Virus record (IMG/VR): IMGVR_UViG_3300032093_010543
Coordinates: 1-63,987 of that record
Strand: one strand, 5' to 3'
Length of the DNA stretch: 63,987 nucleotides
DNA from: a virus
Shown here: piece after piece, positions 33,667 through 42,801 of the stretch
Layout: each line of letters begins with the position of its first letter
How positions within the stretch are numbered: position 1 is the first letter of the stretch
Program-made: the position numbers and the translations under genes
Notes under the pieces: generated by a model
What the model saw: only the letters and a program-made list of their open reading frames with translations
What the model was told of the DNA's origin: nothing
Databases searched by the model: none

Positions 33667-34814
33667 ATATTTTCGTTTACAATTTTTATAACTTTATTTA
33701 ATTCTTCATCTGTCATTTGATGATTGTTTGGTAAATACAATCCGTACTCATGTACTAATTTTGAATTTGGTAATTCTTGTTTACCATATCTTTCATACCA
33801 AAACGGATGTTCATTAATTGAACCACAAATTAATGGTCTACACTCAACATCATTTTCATTTAATTTTTCAATTAATTTATCAATATTTTTTGTAATTATT
33901 GGGAATGAAAAATTTGACACGTATGATCCTTTTGGTTCTGAAACATTCCAAAAATCATTTTTTATTTCATTTTTATATTTCAAATAATTTTTATGTCTGT
34001 TTTCAACAATTTGATCTATTTTTTTTAACTGACCTAATCCTAAAAATGCTTGTAGGTCTGTTGATCTAAGATTGAAACCTGGATAATAGAACGTATATAG
34101 AGCCCTAAAATTATTTATATTATATTTTTCCCTCAATTTAATTTGAGTTTCTTTTGGTAAATCTCTATCCCAACCATGTGATCTAACTGATAGTAAAATA
34201 TGGTATAATTCTTCATCATTTGTAGATATCATACCACCTTCTATAGTTGAGATATGGTGACCAAAATAAAAAGAAAATGTTGACATCTTACCAAAAGTAC
34301 CAACCATTTTATCGTTATATTTTGAACCAATAGACTCACAAGTGTCCTCAACTAACAAAATATTATTTTCATTACATAGTTCGACAATTTCATCCATATT
34401 ATTAGGAATCCCTAAAACATGAACTAAAATAATTGCAGATGGGTCGTCTTTTTTAATAATTTCTTTCAAATGATTTATATCTAAACCTAAATTATCCACA
34501 TCACATTCACACATTATTGGTTCTAAACCAAGTTGTATTGCGGGTGTTACGGTAGTAACCCAAGAAACGGCGGGTACCACAATTTTTTTATTTCTCATTC
34601 TATTTGACAACATAAGAGAATATATTGCCGCTAAATTTGCAGAAGAACCTGAATTAACAAATACCGAATATTTAACTCCTAACCACTTAGACCAAGCCTT
34701 CTCAAATTCGATTGTAAGATCTCCTTTTGTTAATCTTGGGTTTGTTTTTAACCACTCAATTAATAATGATACATCATCAAAATCAATGGTGTCTTTAACT
34801 AACTTTATACTCAT
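33663..34814 (-). CDS. colD: GDP-4-keto-6-deoxymannose 3-dehydratase-like (ColD-type DegT fold)
   Basis: 383 residues of the DegT/DnrJ/EryC1/StrS PLP family. The active-site segment reads SFYFGHHISTIEGG; His186 stands where aminotransferases have the Schiff-base lysine. ColD of the colitose pathway has exactly this Lys-to-His change, plus a similar RxHGWxRxLPK segment (here RSHGWDRDLPK) and ECRPLICG near the end. ColD removes the C3 hydroxyl of GDP-4-keto-6-deoxymannose, the product of the adjacent Gmd. An ordinary aminotransferase such as perosamine synthase would need the lysine. Substrate assignment is by family and context; confidence in the His change is high. Confidence 0.85.
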   Translation of the reverse strand: MSIKLVKDTIDFDDVSLLIEWLKTNPRLTKGDLTIEFEKAWSKWLGVKYSVFVNSGSSANLAAIYSLMLSNRMRNKKIVVPAVSWVTTVTPAIQLGLEPIMCECDVDNLGLDINHLKEIIKKDDPSAIILVHVLGIPNNMDEIVELCNENNILLVEDTCESIGSKYNDKMVGTFGKMSTFSFYFGHHISTIEGGMISTNDEELYHILLSVRSHGWDRDLPKETQIKLREKYNINNFRALYTFYYPGFNLRSTDLQAFLGLGQLKKIDQIVENRHKNYLKYKNEIKNDFWNVSEPKGSYVSNFSFPIITKNIDKLIEKLNENDVECRPLICGSINEHPFWYERYGKQELPNSKLVHEYGLYLPNNHQMTDEELNKVIKIVNENI

Positions 34815-35580
34815 ATATGTCTTTTATTGAAAGATTTAATAGGTCATTATAGTTAGAATATTTTTTACAACTATAGTAACCATTTCGTTTATTATTTAAA
34901 TTGTTCTTATTATCAGTTAAAATATATTCATCTAAATTTTTATTGTATAGTGTAAAGATATCCTTGATAAAGTTTTTTACATTATATAACTCACCTGACC
35001 CTACTAATATGTCCTCATTAGTTTTTATTGATTCATTCACAATTACACTTGGGTGAATTAAATCTCTTTCAAAATCTACGTTACCAATTGAAATTTTTTC
35101 GTCATTCAAAATTGATTTGAATATTTTACCAAACAAGAATCCCTCTTTTCTGTGGACTGAGTTAAAATTAAATGGGTAAATAATAATCACATTACTATAG
35201 TTTTCTCGATTGTTATTTATGTGATTACATAAATGTTCTTTAGATGTGATATATGATGTTGGGTTATAATTATATGGATCATTTACCGACACACAGCCAT
35301 CGTATTTATTCCACAATTCAGAAGTAGAATAAATTACAATTTTATTACATACGTCTTTTAACTCGTCTATTACTTTCAATGTGTAATTAAAATTAACTTC
35401 TTTAAAAAAATCTAAAGTTTCATTTAAGAATGTTCTTTGTTCCGCAAATAAAAGATATATCCTATTATATTTTTTTTCTTTTATTTTATTAAAATCTAAA
35501 TTTCTTGAGGAAATCTTTTCGTAATCTTTTGGGAAATAATAACTTAATTGTGAAGTATTCCCAATTACTAAATTATTCAT
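34795..35580 (-). CDS. SDR-family nucleotide-sugar epimerase/reductase, divergent
   Basis: 261 residues. The Rossmann start is weak (MNNLVIGNTSQLSYYF) but STSELWNKYDG and YITSKEHL give the Ser and the Tyr-x3-Lys of extended SDRs. VDFERDLIHPSVIV resembles the post-catalytic strand. Shorter than Fcl or Gmd and with a reduced cofactor glycine motif. It overlaps the ColD-like gene by 20 bases and is probably a partner in the same sugar pathway; it may supply a reductase or epimerase step, or be a regulator-like relic. Confidence 0.65.
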   Translation of the reverse strand: MNNLVIGNTSQLSYYFPKDYEKISSRNLDFNKIKEKKYNRIYLLFAEQRTFLNETLDFFKEVNFNYTLKVIDELKDVCNKIVIYSTSELWNKYDGCVSVNDPYNYNPTSYITSKEHLCNHINNNRENYSNVIIIYPFNFNSVHRKEGFLFGKIFKSILNDEKISIGNVDFERDLIHPSVIVNESIKTNEDILVGSGELYNVKNFIKDIFTLYNKNLDEYILTDNKNNLNNKRNGYYSCKKYSNYNDLLNLSIKDIYEYKVS

Positions 35581-35920
35581 TTACCCCTTTGTATAATTTA
35601 ACAGAATCCTCAACTAAAGACTTATTATTTACTATAGAATTTTCAACCATTCTATTAATTGCTTGGACGTATTTAGGTCTTTTAATTTTAAAACAAATAT
35701 CTATTTTTCTTTTCAATTCCGCAATTTCATTATCAGACTTTGCGTCACTAATGGCATCTTCTAAATACCACATTCTACAATGTAAAATTGATAATTTTTC
35801 AATTACTTCACCTAAATTATCTGTCTCAATGATATCTTCAGGTAATTCGACATTTTTACCTTCGTTTAAAAGTTTTTGTGTCTTGTTTTTAATCAAATCT
35901 TCTATTTTTTCTCCGATCAT
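35573..35920 (-). CDS. Small helical protein, DUF4254-like
   Basis: 115 residues. The segment LHCRMWYLEDAISDAKSDNE, then IAELKRKIDICFKIKR and an Asn-Arg-x-Val-Glu helix resembles DUF4254, a helical family encoded beside heptosyltransferase-type genes in Bacteroidota. The match is by eye. Its overlap with the SDR gene and its neighbour at 35924 (GT9-like) fit that association. Molecular role not known. Confidence 0.55.
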   Translation of the reverse strand: MIGEKIEDLIKNKTQKLLNEGKNVELPEDIIETDNLGEVIEKLSILHCRMWYLEDAISDAKSDNEIAELKRKIDICFKIKRPKYVQAINRMVENSIVNNKSLVEDSVKLYKGVNE

Positions 35921-35923
35921 TAT

Positions 35924-36604
35924 TTAATTAATTTTTATAAATTTATTGTGTCCTTCTGTGTTGTAACTATCTGGGTAATCCCTAACATAAGTATGATAAT
36001 AGAATAAAGGTTTATCAAGTCTAAATGAGTTGATAAAATCTTTGAATGATGATTGCATTATATGAACTTCATTAGCATTCTCAATAATCCCTAACATATG
36101 GAATAAATTATATTTAACATCATTTTCAATTATTTTTAAATCTTTTCTAATTTTATTCCTGTCAATTGAAAATCCCCTTGTTTTGTCGTCGTGAATAAAT
36201 ATATAATCCTCCCCTGTTGGGTTCAACTCATTCATGATTTGTTTTTCTAATTCATAGTCCCTTTCAAACTTAAACTTTGTGAATCTGTACTCAAATGGTA
36301 TATTTGCCGTATTATAAAAACCAATATCAAATGTTTTGGGATTACCAATCCAAAGACTATCAAAACCAACTTTTATTAAATCATTATGTAGTTTATTACG
36401 ATTTATATAATTAATAACTTCGTTATCATCTTTTAACGGTATTATTTTTATTCTATCGTCATCTCTGAACATACATGATACATTTTCATAATTGTTTGTT
36501 TTACAAAATATAGAAATTCCATCATGTAAATCACAAAAATGTCTTACAAGTCCGTTACATATTATATGGTCACCTAAACCTAAATGGTGGTAAATATATT
36601 TCAT
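35924..36604 (-). CDS. Probable GT-B glycosyltransferase, heptosyltransferase (GT9)-like
   Basis: 226 residues. MKYIYHHLGLGDHIICNGLV is the Gly-x-Gly-Asp start of GT9-like enzymes; GEDYIFIHDD and a C-terminal ANEVHIMQSSFKDFINSF with an S-x-F/H-like donor site follow. Shorter than typical GT9 enzymes (about 320-350). No membrane segments. Acceptor unknown. Confidence 0.65.
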   Translation of the reverse strand: MKYIYHHLGLGDHIICNGLVRHFCDLHDGISIFCKTNNYENVSCMFRDDDRIKIIPLKDDNEVINYINRNKLHNDLIKVGFDSLWIGNPKTFDIGFYNTANIPFEYRFTKFKFERDYELEKQIMNELNPTGEDYIFIHDDKTRGFSIDRNKIRKDLKIIENDVKYNLFHMLGIIENANEVHIMQSSFKDFINSFRLDKPLFYYHTYVRDYPDSYNTEGHNKFIKIN

Positions 36605-36615
36605 AAATTATAAAA

Positions 36616-37335
36616 TTAACAAGCCCAAGAAGCATCACCCGTTTTATTATACCAAATTAACGTTGAGTCAATTGCCATAGATTTATTAAATTTAAATAAT
36701 ACATCCATACAAAAATCGTAATCATATGATAGGATTCTATTTTCATTCCACTTAATATGATCCAAAACACTTCTATGAATTGTTGTTGGTCCACCACAAA
36801 CCCAAAAACCTACACAACAACCATAAGCTCTATTATTTGGGTCAGGAAAATAGTTTAAAGGTCTTTCAGTATAATTCCCATCCCCAAAATGATCACTATA
36901 CAATTTTTTTGAATCCGCAATTTTTATGTCTTCAATTTTTATTTCATCAAATCCCGTTTCATATTTATAAGAATGATTCAAATGTAGTATGTCATAATTT
37001 TTAAAAAAATGTTTTATAATTTCTATTCTTTGTGGATGAGGTATATCGTCTGAATCGTGATAAGTTATATATTCACATGTGGTATGTTCAGACCCAATAC
37101 CTCTGTTAGGACCCTCCATAACTTGCCTGTTGTTTAACACAAATTCTAATCGACCAAAAGAATTACTATATTTAGATTTTAATTCTTCAATAAGTTGAGA
37201 ATTAATTCTGTTTCCTTCTGATACGGATATAATTACTTCATCAGGTTTTTCAGTTCCATTTTCGTAATTTTTTAATATACAATCTATATAACGAAAGTGA
37301 TTTGGTGTTGATGGGATTACTAAGCTAATTTTCAT
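36616..37335 (-). CDS. Glycosyltransferase family 2-like
   Basis: 239 residues. MKISLVIPSTPNHFRYID gives the first strand and CEYITYHDSDDIPHPQR the DxD-type motif near residue 90. A CCVGFWVCGGPTTIHRS stretch matches the acceptor-domain position. Donor and acceptor are unknown. It has its own 11-base gap to each neighbour in the operon. Confidence 0.8.
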   Translation of the reverse strand: MKISLVIPSTPNHFRYIDCILKNYENGTEKPDEVIISVSEGNRINSQLIEELKSKYSNSFGRLEFVLNNRQVMEGPNRGIGSEHTTCEYITYHDSDDIPHPQRIEIIKHFFKNYDILHLNHSYKYETGFDEIKIEDIKIADSKKLYSDHFGDGNYTERPLNYFPDPNNRAYGCCVGFWVCGGPTTIHRSVLDHIKWNENRILSYDYDFCMDVLFKFNKSMAIDSTLIWYNKTGDASWAC

Positions 37336-37346
37336 TTGTTTATAGT

Positions 37347-38102
37347 TTATTGGTAATTTATTGTTATTGGATAGTGTAAGTTTTTAAGAATATGATCCTT
37401 ATATTTTAAGGTAAGGGGGTGAAAAATATTACCATTTATTACCGCCCATCTTATTGGGTAATTAGACATCTGCCCTGTATTTGGATTTATATGGTCTTTA
37501 GAATCTCTACCCCAAGAAGATGGATTTTTTTTAAGATCCTCTAAATATCCATCCATCTTTTCGTTTAATCCATTCCACCAATCTCTTGTAAATGGTGTAT
37601 TTTTTTTACATATAAATGCACCATTACCAATCAAATGAAACCATTCTCTTACTATGTGTGATGAACTCCATTTGGTACCATCTTCATTTGTTGTAAAATC
37701 CAAACAATATTTTGACTTAGTTGGGTCTAAATCACAGTTTTCTAATCTTGCAACATGACCAGGTTCCTTTTCACCATAACCTATAGCATATAAATTTTCA
37801 TTATTATTTAATTGATTAAAAAAAGGGATCCAAGAACCTAAAGTTTTTTTTATGTCAGAATAACCACCACCATAATGATGCATAAAATAACATTTAAGAT
37901 AATCCCCTTTTTGTATTTCAGACAAATATTGATACCCTTCGTGTAGAGGATAGTCAGGTAAAATATAATCTTTAAGATTATCTTTAGTTATAAAAATAAC
38001 TTCACAATTAGATTTGTTTCTTAAATCGTTCAACGAGACATGTCTATTCTGTGACATATCTTCATTATTTAACCACCAACAATATATTTTATGTTCTAAC
38101 AT
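37347..38102 (-). CDS. Glycosyltransferase, GT32-like
   Basis: 251 residues. The order KIYCWWLNNEDMSQNRH, then YLSEIQKGDYLKCYFMHHYG, GGYSDIK fits GT32 or capsular-type sugar transferases, in which a Gly-Gly-x-Tyr-x-D-x-D motif binds the metal. The second Asp is Lys here (SDIK), seen in some relatives. A late His-rich HIVREWFHLIGNGAF segment supports the fold. Ends one base before the next gene's start. Confidence 0.75.
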   Translation of the reverse strand: MLEHKIYCWWLNNEDMSQNRHVSLNDLRNKSNCEVIFITKDNLKDYILPDYPLHEGYQYLSEIQKGDYLKCYFMHHYGGGYSDIKKTLGSWIPFFNQLNNNENLYAIGYGEKEPGHVARLENCDLDPTKSKYCLDFTTNEDGTKWSSSHIVREWFHLIGNGAFICKKNTPFTRDWWNGLNEKMDGYLEDLKKNPSSWGRDSKDHINPNTGQMSNYPIRWAVINGNIFHPLTLKYKDHILKNLHYPITINYQ

Positions 38103-38749
38103 TATATTAAATTAATATGTTCAGGATGTAATAATTCATCTTTATCATTGAAGGCTTGACCTACAAATCTTTTTGGTTCTCTTTTTGTTGGAAAAGGTTT
38201 TTTGTCAAAAAACTCATCGTGTACTAAAGAGTTATTTTTTACTGTCGGGTAGATTACATCTCTTAAAAAATTTTGGTCAACTTGCCAAAAATTACCTTTA
38301 ACGTAATTTTCTATTTGTTGTTTAATGTTTGGAGTTACTCCTTTTTTTGAACCCCACATACCACCAAGTATTGCGGTTGTGTGCCAAGGGTGGTCCCTCA
38401 TTATATGAAATCCTTTATCCGAATTTAACCATTCATTAACAGCTTCTTTTTCTCTATTGTTTAATCTTGAATCGCAGTCCCTGACAATAACAACATCAAC
38501 ATCATCTTCACCGGCGGGGTAAAATCTCCAAAACATTCCAGTCCAATCTCCCTCATTATCCATTTCAATAACTTCAGTATTATCAAAATTTCTCAAACTT
38601 TCAATAATATTATTTGGTGTTGATTTACCAATATAATATCTACAAACCCAATCAGAATAAATTTCTTTTGCCAATTCGGCATTTCTAATTGCTCCCTGAG
38701 TGTAAACTGGATTGTCACCCCATAAACTAAAAGAAATTATTTTTTTCAT
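38102..38749 (-). CDS. Glycosyltransferase-like protein, 215 aa
   Basis: MKKIISFSLWGDNPVYTQGA opens the Rossmann-like fold and VVIVRDCDSRLNNRE provides a DxD motif near residue 90-93. An HIMRDHPWHTTAILGGMWGS segment follows, which I associate with small phage-type glycosyltransferases. No family number is offered. It is coupled to its neighbours by one- and four-base overlaps. Confidence 0.7.
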   Translation of the reverse strand: MKKIISFSLWGDNPVYTQGAIRNAELAKEIYSDWVCRYYIGKSTPNNIIESLRNFDNTEVIEMDNEGDWTGMFWRFYPAGEDDVDVVIVRDCDSRLNNREKEAVNEWLNSDKGFHIMRDHPWHTTAILGGMWGSKKGVTPNIKQQIENYVKGNFWQVDQNFLRDVIYPTVKNNSLVHDEFFDKKPFPTKREPKRFVGQAFNDKDELLHPEHINLI

Positions 38750-39405
38750 AAATCAAAATTATTTTTTTGTCGTCTCATAAAAACTCCCATATCGTGATTA
38801 TTATTATTTACGTTTAATTTATGAATTTGATCTCCACCACCATAACCCCAGTCTGGATGTTCGTGGTGAATAATTACTTGATCGATGAATGTCTGTTTTT
38901 TCAAAATGTTACCAACCACCATAAATTCATTATCCGCCCATAAAGATTTATAATCAGGGTGGTATATGTAGTTGAATCTTTTATAATATTCTCTACCTAA
39001 AATACATAAAGTGTTAAGGTCTTTTCGGTTTCCATCATGAAACCATAAAATACCGTCAGTATCAGGATAGATATCTTTCATTTTTGTTCTAATAATGTCA
39101 TCATAACCTTTTATTTTTGGTATCATGTCATCTGATGCCAACAATATTATGTCCCAATCACCAACAACTATATCCCTATTTACGGCATGTATTTTGTTTA
39201 CACTCTCACCTATTGAGTATTTTAAGTTTTTGTATGTTGAGAATTTATGAATAACTTCATCGTTATTCATTGAATGGTCGTCTGAATCTATAGAAATTTG
39301 AAATTCAATTAAATCTAAATTGTTGGCAAAGGAATAATACATATCCAAAACCTTAAAAAATTTTTCTTGTCTACCTCTAGTTGGAAATTTGATTAGTATT
39401 TTCAT
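38746..39405 (-). CDS. Glycosyltransferase family 2-like, 219 aa
   Basis: MKILIKFPTRGRQEKFFKVL and IEFQISIDSDDHSMNN fit a GT2 N-terminal half; DIILLASDDMIPK supplies a second D-D motif near residue 90, and HHEHPDWGYGGGDQIH a C-terminal His-rich site. It starts with TAATG overlap on the upstream gene. Substrate unknown. Confidence 0.75.
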   Translation of the reverse strand: MKILIKFPTRGRQEKFFKVLDMYYSFANNLDLIEFQISIDSDDHSMNNDEVIHKFSTYKNLKYSIGESVNKIHAVNRDIVVGDWDIILLASDDMIPKIKGYDDIIRTKMKDIYPDTDGILWFHDGNRKDLNTLCILGREYYKRFNYIYHPDYKSLWADNEFMVVGNILKKQTFIDQVIIHHEHPDWGYGGGDQIHKLNVNNNNHDMGVFMRRQKNNFDL

Positions 39406-39965
39406 TAGTGTCTTACATTATAATATATTTCAGGGGTTATGACCCAATTATTTGTTAAACCTTTTAATTTCATTAAAAAATCAAAGTCTTCACCATCACG
39501 ATTAACATCAAATAAAATTGTACCTAAACTTCTTTTAAAACAGAAAGATATACCTACCCTAGAGAATCTCAGGTCGTTTTCGGTAAGGCCAGGTAAAACT
39601 AACCCATTTAAATATTTCATTCTCCAAACAACAAAATCATTTTTTTGATATTTCTCTGAAAGTGTTTGTACATAATTTGGATGTATAGTGTCATCATCGT
39701 CTAAAAATCCAATCCATTCGGTGTCTGCAATTTTAATCCCTTCATTTCTTACCAAACCAGATTGACCGTTGTTTGGTCCCATCAATCCTTTTTTTGGTAA
39801 TCGGATAGTTTTAATTTTTTCATTATTAAATTCAGTCCCGTCAACTCCATCATAAAGTATAATTGCTTTCCAATTTGAATTAGTTTGATTCAATAATGAA
39901 TCTACTGTTCTTAAAATTGTTGGTCTATTTAAAGACGGGATTATAAAAGTTATAATTGATTCCAT
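39405..39965 (-). CDS. Glycosyltransferase family 2, short
   Basis: 186 residues. ITFIIPSLNRPTILRTVDSL, RNEGIKIADTEWIGFLDDDD with the DxD site near residue 90. It lacks the longer C-terminal part common in GT2 enzymes. One base separates it from the two-domain enzyme upstream. Confidence 0.85.
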   Translation of the reverse strand: MESIITFIIPSLNRPTILRTVDSLLNQTNSNWKAIILYDGVDGTEFNNEKIKTIRLPKKGLMGPNNGQSGLVRNEGIKIADTEWIGFLDDDDTIHPNYVQTLSEKYQKNDFVVWRMKYLNGLVLPGLTENDLRFSRVGISFCFKRSLGTILFDVNRDGEDFDFLMKLKGLTNNWVITPEIYYNVRH

Positions 39966-39966
39966 A

Positions 39967-41469
39967 TTAATTTGATATTATAGCGTATTTTTTAAATTTA
40001 TCAAAATTTTCCCTTATGTATGGAGACATTATTTGGTCAAATTCATCAATATATTCTTTTTTAGATTCATCAATATTTCTTGTTAATGATTCGTAATGAT
40101 ATGCAACACACTCACCACAACAATAATTAAGATATCCATTTTTTATTATTTGTAAATTTAAATATGCATCCTCAAAACAATGTGTAAATTTCTCATTAAA
40201 ACCACCTAAAGAATCAAACATTTTTTTTCTGATCATCATTAATGCTGCGGTATTACCTCCGACTTCTTGAGTTTCGGTTATAAATTTATAATATGTTTCT
40301 TTTGTCAAATGATCAACAAGTATAGTCTTAGAGGTTTGTTTCATTATTATTGAAATTCCGTCGTGTTGAACTGTATTGTTTGGGTAGTGCAGTCTAGCAC
40401 CAACAGTACCTACTTTGGTTTTTGTTTTAAAAGTTTTTAACATTCCGTAAATGATATTATTTAATAACTCAACATCATTATTACAAAATAACAAAAACTC
40501 ATAATCATTAGTAATGTGATTTTTAACAACATCATTATTTATCTTACCAAAATTGTAGTAATCATATTCTATTAAATTTATATTACTAATATTTTCTTTG
40601 ACCCATTTTTTTTCTTCTTCTGAAGATCCTGTATCGGCAACAAAAATATCATATAGATTTTCATCACAATTTTTACGAAAAGAGTCAACACATTTTTTTA
40701 GGATTTCAACTTTTCCCTTAGTTGGGATTATAACCGCTACTTTACCAACATTTTTTATTGGTTTAATTTTAATTTGTGGAACATAGACTTCAGATGGTTT
40801 CAAATCTAATGGTAGATTACTTCCCCATTTCTCAAGAAATTTTTCTTTACTATCAAAAAATTCTTTATTTGGTTGACCCACGGATTCATGAATAATCTCA
40901 AAAGATGAGGTGACCCCAATTTTTACACCATCTAAATAATTTGGTAAACAAAACAAATGATCATAGAAGTGAAATTTACCAATTGTTTCATCAAATTTGT
41001 GTTTAATTTTGTTTTTATCAAAAGAAATAAAAAGACCATCAATTGTTACAACAGGAATTAAAAATGGTAATTTTGAAGAATATTTATTTAACCATTTTTT
41101 TTGACCTTCGGGGTGGTGGTAAACTTGACCTACCATTGTATAATGCATCCTATCCCAATAAACTCCTGTTTCAGGAAAATAACATGATCCCGCTTTTCCA
41201 ATTATACCAAAACTATTATTATTTGAAAAATCCTCCAATAATTTTTTACCCCAATTTTTCTCTAATTTAATATCATTATGACAACAAACCACAATATTAT
41301 AAATAGATTGTGTAATACCACTATTATAAACTTGTGAAAGAGAATATTGATTGTGATTTACAAACTCTAAAATTTGAACATCTTTTAAACCAACAGTTTG
41401 TAATAAGTGTTGTTTAAATTTGTTATTATAGTTTTCGTCTTTATGTGTTGAATAAACTATTGTAATCAT
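39967..41469 (-). CDS. Two-domain glycosyltransferase (GT2-type tandem)
   Basis: 500 residues. The N-terminal half, ITIVYSTHKDENYNNKFKQH with VVCCHNDIKLEKNWGK, resembles the GT2-like domain found in tandem enzymes. The C-terminal half is a canonical GT2: VAVIIPTKGKVEILKKCVDS, then LLFCNNDVELLN and GFNEKFTHCFEDAYLNLQI. It may add two sugars or be processive. It overlaps dut by ATGA. Confidence 0.85.
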   Translation of the reverse strand: MITIVYSTHKDENYNNKFKQHLLQTVGLKDVQILEFVNHNQYSLSQVYNSGITQSIYNIVVCCHNDIKLEKNWGKKLLEDFSNNNSFGIIGKAGSCYFPETGVYWDRMHYTMVGQVYHHPEGQKKWLNKYSSKLPFLIPVVTIDGLFISFDKNKIKHKFDETIGKFHFYDHLFCLPNYLDGVKIGVTSSFEIIHESVGQPNKEFFDSKEKFLEKWGSNLPLDLKPSEVYVPQIKIKPIKNVGKVAVIIPTKGKVEILKKCVDSFRKNCDENLYDIFVADTGSSEEEKKWVKENISNINLIEYDYYNFGKINNDVVKNHITNDYEFLLFCNNDVELLNNIIYGMLKTFKTKTKVGTVGARLHYPNNTVQHDGISIIMKQTSKTILVDHLTKETYYKFITETQEVGGNTAALMMIRKKMFDSLGGFNEKFTHCFEDAYLNLQIIKNGYLNYCCGECVAYHYESLTRNIDESKKEYIDEFDQIMSPYIRENFDKFKKYAIISN

Positions 41470-42074
41470 ACCCCTGTTGATCCGAAACCGTTATCGTTTC
41501 TATCTTTATTTTCTAATTTATTTTTTTCAATAAATTCAACCCATTTTCCCGATACAACAGGACAAAGGACTGCTTGAGCAATTTTTTGACCCTTTTCGAT
41601 TTTTACTTTTTGATTTGTCGTATTAAATAATATGACTTGAATTTCACCTAAATACCCTTGATCTACAGTACCTGGCGAGTTTAAAACCATAAGACCTTGT
41701 TTAAGTGCTAAACCGCTTTTAGATCTTACTTGTATTTCATATCCTTCAGGAATGTCAAGGATCAAACCAGTGTTAATTAATTTTCTATCAAATGCGTGTA
41801 CCCAACATTCCTCAATTGAATACAAATCAAATCCTGAATCAGATTCATAATTATACGATGGAAAAACCGCATCTTCATTTGATTTTACAACCCCCATTTC
41901 AATTTTAGGGACGTACTCTTCCATTTCCTTTTCTAATTCCTCAATGTCAATTCCAAAAGAATCCATAATTGCATTGTAATCAATATCATCGGATTCATCT
42001 ACTTCAATTTCATCAAGTAGTTTCATTAACATGTTTATTTCTTCCTCGTTAATGTTATCTAATTCTTCACTCAT
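41466..42074 (-). CDS. dut: dUTP diphosphatase, trimeric type
   Basis: 202 residues. All five motifs are present: SDSGFDLYS (79-86), RSKSGLAL (117-124), GTVDQGYLGEIQV (135-147), KGQKIAQ (161-167) and RNDNGFGSTG (192-201). It hydrolyses dUTP to dUMP and diphosphate, keeping uracil out of phage DNA and feeding dTMP synthesis. An acidic extension of about 65 residues precedes motif 1; its role is unknown. Located inside the glycosylation operon, so expressed before late genes. Confidence 0.95.
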   Translation of the reverse strand: MSEELDNINEEEINMLMKLLDEIEVDESDDIDYNAIMDSFGIDIEELEKEMEEYVPKIEMGVVKSNEDAVFPSYNYESDSGFDLYSIEECWVHAFDRKLINTGLILDIPEGYEIQVRSKSGLALKQGLMVLNSPGTVDQGYLGEIQVILFNTTNQKVKIEKGQKIAQAVLCPVVSGKWVEFIEKNKLENKDRNDNGFGSTGV

Positions 42075-42799
42075 TATTTTAAACTTTTTAATTTCATTAT
42101 TGCGTCAATTAATACCTCAACATCTCTTTCGCAATATTCAGATATTTCTTTCAATCTGTTGTGTCCCCAATATGCTTCGTGAACCATTCCCCCGTTTACC
42201 TCACCATCTTTTGGTGTTGGAATATCTAAACATGCACACATCAAATCTAATGAACCAATAGCAGTGTACGCACCATATTGCCAAATTTCTTTAGTATCAA
42301 TTGCCTTTACTTCCCATGGTTTTGTATCATATGAAGGAAGAATCTTTGATGGCATAATTCCATTCACAATCATTCTTTTCGCTAACATTGGAATGTCAAA
42401 GTTTTTAAGGTTATGACCACAAAGATAAAAATCCAATTTATGACATCTATTTAACAAATCCCTAACCTCTAAAAGTAATTTGTATTCATCATCTCCCGAA
42501 AAAGTTTGTTTTTTTGTTTCACCATTGTCTAAAACAAACGCCATAGAAACACACACAATTTTTGCAAATTCAGGAACAAGTGCTGATCTTTTTTTAAAAA
42601 CAATGTCCATATGTTCTTCTGTTGTTCTATCTTCTCCCCATTCTTTGTCTTCAGGAAATCTTTTTAGAAACCAATCAAAATATTTGTCAAATTGTTCTGC
42701 AACTCTTGGGTTTGATTGAAGACATGTTTGGTAATCGGCACATCCGCCAACAGTTTCTATATCTAAAAATAAAATTTTTGTTATTGGGATATTAATCAT
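42074..42799 (-). CDS. DEDDy 3'-5' exonuclease (DnaQ-like)
   Basis: 241 residues. ILFLDIETVGG carries Asp13 and Glu15, CGHNLKNFD carries Asp135, and ISEYCERDVEVL carries Tyr222 and Asp226. This is the full DEDDy set. There is no polymerase domain, so it is a stand-alone 3'-5' exonuclease related to the proofreading part of family-B polymerases. Probable role in DNA repair, proofreading or nucleotide scavenging. Its ends overlap or nearly touch dut and the GT4 gene. Confidence 0.88.
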   Translation of the reverse strand: MINIPITKILFLDIETVGGCADYQTCLQSNPRVAEQFDKYFDWFLKRFPEDKEWGEDRTTEEHMDIVFKKRSALVPEFAKIVCVSMAFVLDNGETKKQTFSGDDEYKLLLEVRDLLNRCHKLDFYLCGHNLKNFDIPMLAKRMIVNGIMPSKILPSYDTKPWEVKAIDTKEIWQYGAYTAIGSLDLMCACLDIPTPKDGEVNGGMVHEAYWGHNRLKEISEYCERDVEVLIDAIMKLKSLK

Positions 42800-42801
42800 G
42801 A

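Noticed and set aside
33663-34814. GDP-perosamine synthase or other sugar aminotransferase
   Set aside because: The Schiff-base lysine position is His, and neighbouring segments match ColD better.
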